Source: an uncultured Pseudomonadales bacterium (GTDB taxonomy: Bacteria > Pseudomonadota > Gammaproteobacteria > Pseudomonadales > Porticoccaceae). Taken from it: 5,217 nt of DNA. A model generated the notes under the pieces. It made no database searches, was not told where the DNA came from, and saw nothing but the letters and a program-made list of their open reading frames with translations. The stretch is taken from contig CALLDA010000233.1 of NCBI GenBank assembly GCA_937998635.1, forward strand, positions 1 through 5,217, given 5' to 3'. The position numbers and the translations under genes are program-made. Positions 1-5,217 of the stretch are shown piece after piece. Every line of letters begins with the position of its first letter. Within the stretch, counting starts at the first letter, position 1.

Positions 1-845
1 CTAATAACATCGAAGTTTTGTCGGGAACAACTCGGACAAGCAATAAAATTTATGCCTTTACTCCGCAATCGTAGGCTTTTTAATAAGTCCCAGCCGACCT
101 TTACCTCTTCGACTGGATCTGCGGCGAGAGATATTCTGATGGTGTCGCCGATACCATCCATCAACAGCATACCAAGCCCAACCGCAGACTTGACGGTACC
201 GGAGCGCAGGCCACCGGCTTCGGTAATGCCCAGATGTAATGGCTGATCGATTTGACTGGCTATCTTTCGATAAGCCGCTACGGTCATCAAAATATCAGAC
301 GCTTTGAGGCTCAATTTAAAGTTTTGGAAATTCAGGCGGTCCAGAATATCCACATGGCGCATGGCGGATTCAACCATCGCATCTGGTGTCGGTTCGCCGT
401 ATTTTCTTTGCAGGTCTTTCTCAAGGGAACCGGCGTTGACTCCGATGCGGATGGGAATGTTTAAATCGCGCGCCCTATCTACCACCGCACGAACTCGCTC
501 TTCCTTACCAATATTGCCGGGGTTGATGCGCAGGCAATCGACACCGAGATCTGCAACTCTGAGTGCGATCTTATGGTCAAAATGAATATCGGCTATAAGC
601 GGCACGTCAACCTGATGACGAATTTCTCCAAAGGCCTCAGCGGCATCCATGGTCGGCACGGAGACTCTAACCAGGTCTGCCCCGGCATTCTGAATTACTT
701 CTATCTGGGCAACGGTAGCTGCCACGTCTGTGGTTTCGGTGTTGGTCATACTCTGTACCGAAATCGGCGCATCACCACCGATTGGCACGTCGCCCACCAT
801 AATCTGTCGCGTTTGACGGCGTTGAATCGGTGATTTAATTGACAT
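1..845 (-). CDS. ispG: 4-hydroxy-3-methylbut-2-enyl diphosphate synthase (flavodoxin) IspG, 3' end cut
   Basis: IspG (GcpE) reductively converts 2-C-methyl-D-erythritol 2,4-cyclodiphosphate to HMBPP, the next-to-last step of the MEP isoprenoid pathway, in the cytoplasm with a 4Fe-4S cluster. The window holds the first 281 of about 370 residues. Recognisable segments are IQRRQTRQIMVGDVPIGGDA, SVQSMTNTETTD, ADLVRVSVP (56–64), IADIHFDH (84–91), LRINPGNIG (105–113), GVNAGSLE (135–142), LGITEAGG (205–212) and IACPSCSRQNFDV (268–280). C270 and C273 are two cluster ligands at exactly the E. coli positions; the third cysteine and the C-terminus lie beyond the window. The ATG at 845 gives the family's N-terminus and lies four bases after the rodZ-like stop. 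No good Shine-Dalgarno is visible, so coupling is likely. Nothing suggests the gene is broken; it is only cut by the window edge. Confidence 0.98.
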   Translation of the reverse strand, partial: MSIKSPIQRRQTRQIMVGDVPIGGDAPISVQSMTNTETTDVAATVAQIEVIQNAGADLVRVSVPTMDAAEAFGEIRHQVDVPLIADIHFDHKIALRVADLGVDCLRINPGNIGKEERVRAVVDRARDLNIPIRIGVNAGSLEKDLQRKYGEPTPDAMVESAMRHVDILDRLNFQNFKLSLKASDILMTVAAYRKIASQIDQPLHLGITEAGGLRSGTVKSAVGLGMLLMDGIGDTIRISLAADPVEEVKVGWDLLKSLRLRSKGINFIACPSCSRQNFDVI

Positions 846-849
846 CTGA

Positions 850-1371
850 TTAGACACTTATTTCAGTCGTGGGGAGCGGGCCATAACGCGCCTGGAAAAT
901 AATTGAGGAGCCTGGCACTTCTTTATATACATAATCCCCACGGTATTCTGTCTGGTCGCCCAATTGCACCTGACCATCCGGACTCTCCGCAAATATTGCT
1001 ACCGCTACTAGCAGCAACAATATGACAGCGGCACAGGCTATTATGACGCGCAATCTTGGGTCTTCAAGGAGTGGTTTTTTCTCATCTTCGGGACTTTGCT
1101 GCTTCTCCATTTCAACCAAGCGTTCAAAAGCCTGCAAAATAGCTGCAGCGTCTATATTTAACAGTGAGCAGTAGCTTCTAATATAACCTCGAACATAAAC
1201 ATCAGCTGGTAACTTGCCATAGTCGTCTGCTTCGAGGGCTTTGAGAATTCTCTCTGTAAGCCCTAGCGATGCGGCCGCCTCCTCAACAGAAATGGACAAT
1301 GCCGTCCGGGCTTTGCGCATTTTTAAGCCAGGCAAAACCGCCATATCCGGTACGCCGTTTTGCTCTTCCAC
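850..1371 (-). CDS. Short RodZ-like protein: N-terminal HTH domain plus one membrane segment
   Basis: This 173-residue protein has the layout of the N-terminal half of RodZ, the bitopic MreB-binding cell-shape protein. Residues about 13–80 form the helix-turn-helix domain (HTH_25 type), with the family pattern GLKMRKARTALSISVEEAA, then ILKALEADDYGKLPADVYVRGYIRSYC. A charged linker (85–108) precedes a transmembrane helix at about 109–128 (VIIACAAVILLLLVAVAIFA). Only about 45 residues remain on the periplasmic side, against roughly 200 in E. coli RodZ (337 residues), so the DUF4115 beta-domain is absent. There is no room for it: the TAA stop lies four bases before ispG. The start is GTG with a GGTGA site four bases ahead; an in-frame ATG at 1344 (residue 10) is an alternative, with poorer spacing. 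Its place between pilW and ispG matches rodZ in Pseudomonas. I leave the symbol blank because the protein is so short. Confidence 0.85.
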   Translation of the reverse strand: MEEQNGVPDMAVLPGLKMRKARTALSISVEEAAASLGLTERILKALEADDYGKLPADVYVRGYIRSYCSLLNIDAAAILQAFERLVEMEKQQSPEDEKKPLLEDPRLRVIIACAAVILLLLVAVAIFAESPDGQVQLGDQTEYRGDYVYKEVPGSSIIFQARYGPLPTTEISV

Positions 1372-1382
1372 TACTTCACCAT
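1371..1382 (-). other. Three-codon minicistron bridging pilW and the rodZ-like gene
   Basis: The pilW stop TGA (1384–1382) shares its A with an ATG (1382–1380), which reads ATG GTG AAG TAG, encoding only Met-Val-Lys. The G of that TAG (1371) is also the first base of the GTG start of the next gene. The stop/start chain is seen directly; a role in ribosome re-initiation is inference, and chance overlap is possible. Confidence 0.3.
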
Positions 1383-2188
1383 CACTGATTTTTTTGCCAC
1401 TCCTGGTAATCCAGGTACTGCTGTGAATAAGGAAACATTTTTTCTAATGCCAATGCTTTACTTGCTACCCCATCTCTATTGCCAAACGCATGCTCTAACC
1501 TTACACCCAGCCACAGAGCGCTCGCTCTAGGGCCCGCAAGCTCATCATATTTGTCCAGATAACGCTTGGCCCGAGGCAAGTTATTTTTTTCAAAATACAC
1601 CGCCGCCAACTCCAGGTATGCCGGCACCATTCCAGGCGCTACATTAATCGACCTCTCCAAGGCCGCGAGGGCTTCTTCATTTTTACCCAAACGCTTGGCG
1701 ACCTGACCGAGACTCAAGTACACCCGCCCGCGACGCGGATATTCAATATCTTTCGCCGCTCTGACAAGATGTGTATAAGCCTCTTCATCGCGCCCTGAGC
1801 GCATTAGAAAAACCGCATAATTATTTCTGGCTGCGGTTAATTCAGGGTCGTACCCCAGGGCTTTCAGAAAATGTTCTTCAACGAGCTCGTTATCTTTTTC
1901 CAACTGGTATAACAGAGCCATACCGTTGTGGGCCATGGCTGAGCGGGGATTGGCTTTCAGTGCCTTACGCAGGTGCAGCTTCGCCCCATTCCGATTACCT
2001 TCACGCAGATAACCCAAACCCAGCTTTATACTGGTTTCAAGCGCATCTTCCTTTTGCTGTTGCCGCTGATCCGAAGATAAGTTTGGTGATGAGGTTAGCG
2101 AATTACCGGAGCGCGTTGTTGTTGTCGTACAAGCACTGGACACTGCGCCAAGAATGAAGATAAGTGATACAGCTATTAGCTTTGTCAT
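1382..2188 (-). CDS. pilW: Type IV pilus biogenesis/stability lipoprotein PilW (PilF), TPR protein
   Basis: This 268-residue TPR lipoprotein belongs to the PilF/PilW family, whose members act at the inner face of the outer membrane as pilotins, helping the PilQ secretin localise and assemble for type IV pili. The N-terminus is a lipoprotein signal: K3, a hydrophobic stretch (4–16), then SSA before C20, the likely lipidated cysteine. A Thr/Ser/Gln-rich linker (21–46) follows. TPR-like repeats run from about 51 to 222 in 34-residue units (about 51–84, 85–118, 119–152, 155–188, 189–222), with a helical end containing FPYSQQYLDY. The mature size (about 250 residues) fits the family. It starts 10 bases after rlmN without a clear Shine-Dalgarno, so translation may be coupled. 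The stop TGA overlaps an ATG that opens a three-codon frame leading into the rodZ-like gene. Position between rlmN and rodZ strongly supports the call; no other pilus genes are visible. Confidence 0.9.
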   Translation of the reverse strand: MTKLIAVSLIFILGAVSSACTTTTTRSGNSLTSSPNLSSDQRQQQKEDALETSIKLGLGYLREGNRNGAKLHLRKALKANPRSAMAHNGMALLYQLEKDNELVEEHFLKALGYDPELTAARNNYAVFLMRSGRDEEAYTHLVRAAKDIEYPRRGRVYLSLGQVAKRLGKNEEALAALERSINVAPGMVPAYLELAAVYFEKNNLPRAKRYLDKYDELAGPRASALWLGVRLEHAFGNRDGVASKALALEKMFPYSQQYLDYQEWQKNQ

Positions 2189-2198
2189 TTTGAATTAT

Positions 2199-3368
2199 TC
2201 AGCCCGAAATTATCTTCACAGTTTGCAGCTTATCAGCCTGTTTATCCCTATATCTCTGACTGCGCCGAGTTCGGTCATTCACTTCACCGGCCAGTTGCCC
2301 ACAGGCAGCAGCGATATCATCCCCTCTCGTGGTTCGCACCGTGGCAGTGTACCCGGCTTCATGGAGAATATCTCTAAACCTGTACATAGCATTGTTGGAA
2401 ACCCGTCGATAGTCTGAGCCTGGAAATGGGTTAAACGGAATAAGATTTATTTTGCAGGGTGTGGAACTGAGTAGCTCGACCAATTGTTCGGCATGCTCCT
2501 GACGATCATTAATCTGATCCATAAGGGTATATTCAACGGTTATTTTACGCCGTTGATCCGGCATTTTTTCAAGATAGCGGCGGGCTGAGTCAAGCAAAAC
2601 GGCGATAGGATATTTTCGGTTCAGCGGTACTAACTGATCACGCAGTTCATCGTTGGGCGCGTGTAAAGATATGGCCAGGGATACGTCTGTGACATCACCG
2701 AGCTTGTCTAAGGCTGGCACGACGCCAGCGGTACTCAGCGTCACCCGCCGCTTTGAATAACCATAAGCGCAGTCATGCATCATAAGGTTGACCGCTGTTA
2801 CGACATTATCAAAATTCAGCAGTGGTTCACCCATACCCATCAGCACCACATTGGTGACGGCGCGATCGTTAGCGGCTCGTCCGGGTGCAAGTGCCTGAAC
2901 TGCGATCCATACCTGAGCAATGATTTCGGAAGCATTCAGGTCACGGTTAAAACCCTGCTTGCCAGTGGCACAAAAACTACAGTCAAGCACACAGCCAATT
3001 TGCGAAGACACACACAAGGTACCACGTCCATTTTCGGGGATATAAACCGACTCGACACAACTGCCACCCGCAGTTCTGATCAACCACTTAATAGTGCCGT
3101 CCTCAGAGTCAGACCGGCTAACCACTTCCGGCAGGTGTACTTCAGCCACCTCGCTTAATTGTTCTCGCAATGACTTTGAAAGATCAGTCATTTCAGAAAA
3201 TTCGGTAACGCCTCGAACATGCATCCATTTCATTACCTGTTTGGCACGAAATTTCCGTTCCCCGATGCTCTCGAAAAAATCCACCAGACCTTGTTCACCC
3301 AAACCCAGTAAATTAATTTTTGAGCCGCTTAAGTCTGCTCCGGTTTCGCTGCCTGGAATCGTATCCAT
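2199..3368 (-). CDS. rlmN: Dual-specificity 23S rRNA/tRNA adenine-C2 methyltransferase RlmN
   Basis: This 389-residue radical-SAM enzyme methylates C2 of A2503 in 23S rRNA and of A37 in a subset of tRNAs, supporting translational accuracy. The 4Fe-4S motif CxxxCxxC is CVLDCSFC, with cysteines at 126, 130 and 133. C119 and C356 match the conserved E. coli cysteines 118 and 355 (C355 is the methyl-carrying one), and E106 matches E105. GMGEP (178–182) is the usual SAM-binding segment, and IPFNPFPGS lies near 308–316. About 100 N-terminal residues form the accessory RNA-binding domain. The frame is open further upstream, but those starts lie inside ndk and would add sequence foreign to the family. 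The ATG at 3368 gives the normal length (E. coli: 384). Its Shine-Dalgarno is weak. pilW follows after 10 bases, the usual order in Pseudomonas-like genomes. Confidence 0.97.
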   Translation of the reverse strand: MDTIPGSETGADLSGSKINLLGLGEQGLVDFFESIGERKFRAKQVMKWMHVRGVTEFSEMTDLSKSLREQLSEVAEVHLPEVVSRSDSEDGTIKWLIRTAGGSCVESVYIPENGRGTLCVSSQIGCVLDCSFCATGKQGFNRDLNASEIIAQVWIAVQALAPGRAANDRAVTNVVLMGMGEPLLNFDNVVTAVNLMMHDCAYGYSKRRVTLSTAGVVPALDKLGDVTDVSLAISLHAPNDELRDQLVPLNRKYPIAVLLDSARRYLEKMPDQRRKITVEYTLMDQINDRQEHAEQLVELLSSTPCKINLIPFNPFPGSDYRRVSNNAMYRFRDILHEAGYTATVRTTRGDDIAAACGQLAGEVNDRTRRSQRYRDKQADKLQTVKIISG

Positions 3369-3402
3369 AACTTTGTTTATCAGTGTTAGCGAGTTGTGCT
3401 CA

Positions 3403-3828
3403 CTAGCGCGAGCAAATTTCACCAGCATCAAAAAAATAGCTGATTTCCCGTGCCGCAGACTCTGGAGAATCCGAACCATGCACAGCATTGGCGTCAATGG
3501 TGTCGGCAAAGTCCGCTCTAATCGTGCCAGCTTCAGCTTCCTTTGGGTTTGTAGCGCCCATCAGCGCCCGGTTTTTCTCAATTGCGCTTTCCCCTTCAAG
3601 CACCTGAACGACAACTGGCCCAGAGGTCATAAAGGCTATCAAGTCAGGGAAAAAACCTTTGCCATCGTGTTCTGCATAAAAACCACCGGCTTTCTGCTCC
3701 GACAAACTCAGCATCTTTGCCGCCACTACCTTCAACCCGGCTTTTTCGAAACGACCAATAATGTCGCCAATCACGTTTTTTGCGACCGCGTCGGGCTTGA
3801 TGATAGAAAGTGTACGCTCAATTGCCAT
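3403..3828 (-). CDS. ndk: Nucleoside diphosphate kinase
   Basis: This 141-residue cytoplasmic enzyme moves the gamma-phosphate of a nucleoside triphosphate (usually ATP) to other (d)NDPs through a phosphohistidine, balancing the (d)NTP pools. The catalytic histidine is H117 in NAVHGSDS, the same number as in E. coli Ndk. Other family landmarks are IIKPDAVAKN near the N-terminus with K11, FYAEHDGKGFF at about 50–60, FMTSGPVVV at about 66–74, the GATNP loop at about 91–95, and the final SAAREISYFF. Length is normal (E. coli: 143). The ATG start is fixed by the MAIERTLSIIKPD N-terminus and a good AGGAG site upstream. It is the first gene of the block, behind a predicted promoter, and rlmN follows after 34 bases. 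No anomalies were seen; the identification is secure. Confidence 0.98.
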   Translation of the reverse strand: MAIERTLSIIKPDAVAKNVIGDIIGRFEKAGLKVVAAKMLSLSEQKAGGFYAEHDGKGFFPDLIAFMTSGPVVVQVLEGESAIEKNRALMGATNPKEAEAGTIRADFADTIDANAVHGSDSPESAAREISYFFDAGEICSR

Positions 3829-3838
3829 AATTACTTAG

Positions 3839-3843
3839 CTCCT
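3839..3843 (-). promoter_or_regulatory. Shine-Dalgarno site of ndk
   Basis: AGGAG on the minus strand lies 10 bases before the ndk ATG. It is the only strong Shine-Dalgarno site in the operon; the downstream genes have weak ones. It supports the ATG at 3828 as the ndk start. Confidence 0.75.
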
Positions 3844-3847
3844 GGGG

Positions 3848-3865
3848 CCTGCATTGTGCTGCAGG
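3848..3865 (-). promoter_or_regulatory. Hairpin in the ndk leader next to the ribosome binding site
   Basis: The minus strand reads CCTGCA (3865–3860), a six-base loop GCACAA, then TGCAGG (3853–3848): a perfect 6-bp stem. It ends four bases before the AGGAG Shine-Dalgarno of ndk. There is no T-tract after it, so it is not an intrinsic terminator. It could affect ribosome access or mRNA stability, but a stem this short may also arise by chance. Confidence 0.35.
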
Positions 3866-3932
3866 AAGTTGTATTGCGGACATTCGCAAAAGTGATGGTA
3901 GTACGGCTGGCCGCACTCTTAAAAGGGGGCGG

Positions 3933-3961
3933 ATTTTACTCTTCTGGACAAGGGCTTACAA
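3933..3961 (-). promoter_or_regulatory. Predicted sigma70 promoter for the ndk operon
   Basis: On the minus strand, TTGTAA (3961–3956; 4 of 6 matches to the -35 consensus) is followed after exactly 17 bases by TAAAAT (3938–3933; 5 of 6 matches to the -10 consensus). Transcription would start near 3926, giving an untranslated leader of about 98 bases before ndk. It is the best promoter match I found in the intergenic space and points into the ndk–ispG block. This is a by-eye prediction without experimental support. Confidence 0.55.
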
Positions 3962-3987
3962 GGAATAGTGCCGAAAGGCAGGCTGAG

Positions 3988-5217
3988 TCAGGCAGCCAGA
4001 TAGTTACGGAATTGATCAACCGGCACCGGCATACTAAAGTGCGCACCTTGATAGGTATCACAACCCACTTTGCGCAATACTTCGAGAGACTCAAGATCCT
4101 CTACGCCTTCAGCCGTAACGTGCAGGCCATATTGGTGAGATACCGCTAAAATCGCTTCGACCACGCCACGACTCTCTGGGTCTTTGTGAATGTTATGAAT
4201 AAATTCACGATCTATTTTCAACCAGTCGAAAGGCAGGCGTTTTAAATAAATCATCGACGAATAACCTATACCAAAATCATCAATCGAAAACTGGGCACCG
4301 AGATCTTTTATGGCCGACATTTTTTTGATGACGTCTTCTACATCTTCGATCATCAGACTTTCGGTGACTTCAAAGTTGAGATATTGAGGGTCTATCTCAT
4401 AGCTGCGCAAACTATGCTCAATGACCTCCAACAATTGTGGATCATTAAATTGCCGGGGGCTGATGTTAATACCGAGTCGCATATGCTCTTCCCAGAGCCC
4501 TTCATCAAGAAAGTTTCTAATGTACTCACAGGCGGTGCGAATAACCCAATGCCCGACATCGACAATGAGCCCAGATGATTCGAGTAAAGGGATAAACTCT
4601 GAGGGCATATTGGTAACGCGATCAGCATTCACCCAGCGTAATAAGGCTTCCCCACCCATCACTCGCCCATCACGAACATCAATCTGCGGCTGCACGTAAA
4701 GAGCAAATTCCTGGTTATCGACCGCTTTACGCAAACGGGTGTTCAAACCTATTTGTCGCTGAGCTTTATCAATGATGCTTTGATTGAAAAATGCAATGCC
4801 ATTCCTGCCTTTGCGCTTGGCCTCATACATCGCTGTATCAGCGTACTGCAAGGCCCGCTCAGCAGTTGTATCATGATCGGTCAACAGAGCGATACCGACA
4901 CTGGCAGTCAAAATAAACTCGTTGCCATCATAAAAAATAGGGTGGGCAATGGCCTCCTTGACCCTTGTCGCCATGGTATTAGCGTTCGCTGAACCCTGGG
5001 CGAGATCATCTCCGGCATAGGGGAAAAAGAGCATAAATTCATCGCCGCTCATACGGGCGACCATGGCGGTATCATCAATAATGGGCTCAATAGCACGGGC
5101 CACTTTAAACAATACCTGGTCGCCGACTTCGTGCCCCCAGGAATCATTAATATCTTTAAAGTGATCCAGGTCGATTAGCATCAAGGCCGCACAAATCTCC
5201 TGATCGGCAGTTTCCTC
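3988..5217 (-). CDS. GGDEF–EAL domain protein (c-di-GMP synthesis/breakdown), 5' end missing
   Basis: The reading frame is open to the window edge, so the visible 409 residues are the C-terminal part; any sensory N-terminus and the true start lie outside. From the visible start, a GGDEF domain covers about residues 1–150: a metal-binding LIDLDHF stretch (14–20) and the signature loop, here SGDEF (57–61). No RxxD inhibitory site sits five residues before the loop. An EAL phosphodiesterase domain follows (about 165–405) with its expected catalytic set: E190 of EALLRW, N251, E283 (EVTES), D313–D314 (DDFG), K334, E370 and Q390. The family makes (GGDEF) or hydrolyses (EAL) cyclic di-GMP, the second messenger for the motile-to-sessile switch. 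Intact EAL residues suggest phosphodiesterase activity; cyclase activity is uncertain because the first glycine of GGDEF is serine. It ends 159 bases before ndk, which has its own promoter, so it is probably a separate transcription unit. Confidence 0.95.
   Translation of the reverse strand, partial: EETADQEICAALMLIDLDHFKDINDSWGHEVGDQVLFKVARAIEPIIDDTAMVARMSGDEFMLFFPYAGDDLAQGSANANTMATRVKEAIAHPIFYDGNEFILTASVGIALLTDHDTTAERALQYADTAMYEAKRKGRNGIAFFNQSIIDKAQRQIGLNTRLRKAVDNQEFALYVQPQIDVRDGRVMGGEALLRWVNADRVTNMPSEFIPLLESSGLIVDVGHWVIRTACEYIRNFLDEGLWEEHMRLGINISPRQFNDPQLLEVIEHSLRSYEIDPQYLNFEVTESLMIEDVEDVIKKMSAIKDLGAQFSIDDFGIGYSSMIYLKRLPFDWLKIDREFIHNIHKDPESRGVVEAILAVSHQYGLHVTAEGVEDLESLEVLRKVGCDTYQGAHFSMPVPVDQFRNYLAA

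Larger units (their letters stand above)
3829..3987. other. Intergenic region between the GGDEF–EAL gene and ndk
   Basis: This is the only intergenic gap longer than 34 bases. On the minus strand it carries the predicted ndk promoter, the leader hairpin and the Shine-Dalgarno. Just after the GGDEF–EAL stop there is a 4-bp hairpin, TGCC-TTTC-GGCA (3980–3969), without a following T-run, so I do not call it a terminator. I see no small gene or RNA gene here. Confidence 0.6.

Noticed and set aside
1..845. Plus-strand open frames across ispG (52–246, 252–464, 304–585, 573–833)
   Set aside because: All lie within the ispG coding region, whose minus-strand translation matches the family continuously with the cluster cysteines in place.
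3397..3414. Hairpin TGCTC/GAGCA across the ndk stop codon as a terminator or attenuator
   Set aside because: It is a 5-bp stem with an 8-base loop and no T-tract. The short gap to rlmN argues for read-through.
3369..3509. Upstream extension of rlmN with 47 more residues
   Set aside because: It would overlap the end of ndk by more than 100 bases and add residues absent from RlmN. The ATG at 3368 gives family-typical length and cysteine numbering.
3969..3980. Hairpin TGCC-TTTC-GGCA after the GGDEF–EAL stop as a terminator
   Set aside because: The stem is only 4 bp and no T-run follows on the minus strand.
3094..4149. Long open frame (351 codons) on the plus strand
   Set aside because: It runs antisense to the 5' end of rlmN, all of ndk, the intergenic region and the end of the EAL gene. 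Its translation shows no recognisable domain and is rich in Ser, Arg and Cys, as expected for a shadow frame; the opposite strand encodes conserved proteins.
1..5217. Mobile elements, CRISPR arrays, tRNA/rRNA genes or defence-like clusters
   Set aside because: I saw no transposase, long inverted or regularly spaced repeats, tRNA-like cloverleaf or abrupt composition shift. The window is filled almost entirely by six housekeeping or signalling genes on one strand.

Overview
The window looks like chromosomal DNA from a gammaproteobacterium. The main evidence is the gene order ndk–rlmN–pilW(pilF)–rodZ-like–ispG, a conserved housekeeping block in Pseudomonas and related gammaproteobacteria, where hisS usually follows ispG. 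Individual proteins agree: the Ndk, RlmN and IspG catalytic or cluster residues sit at, or within one residue of, their E. coli numbering. Base composition is moderate, with no visible islands of odd composition. Genus cannot be assigned from the sequence alone; a free-living, possibly marine, lineage is only a guess.

Every supported gene is on the minus strand, so the reading order runs from high to low coordinates. At 5217–3988 lies the 3' part of a GGDEF–EAL cyclic-di-GMP signalling gene whose start is outside the window. A 159-base gap (3987–3829) follows, holding a good sigma70-like promoter (TTGTAA, 17 bases, TAAAAT), a small perfect hairpin and a strong Shine-Dalgarno site, all pointing into ndk. 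Then come ndk (3828–3403), rlmN (3368–2199), pilW/pilF (2188–1382), a short rodZ-like gene (1371–850) and ispG (845 to the window edge, cut at the 3' end). Gaps within this block are 34, 10, 10 and 4 bases. With no terminator visible, it reads as one operon starting at the ndk promoter.

The operon products are mostly unrelated in function: nucleotide balance (Ndk), rRNA/tRNA methylation (RlmN), type IV pilus secretin assembly (PilW), cell shape (RodZ family) and isoprenoid precursor synthesis (IspG). RlmN and IspG both carry 4Fe-4S clusters. In Pseudomonas the isc iron-sulfur assembly operon lies just upstream of ndk; here that place is taken by the c-di-GMP gene.

I found no mobile element, CRISPR array, RNA gene or defence-like system, and no convincing evidence of a new biological system. 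The points most worth a second look are the very short RodZ-like protein (173 residues, no room for the periplasmic C-terminal domain), the linked stop/start codons between pilW and rodZ, the structured ndk leader, and the SGDEF variant in the c-di-GMP protein.
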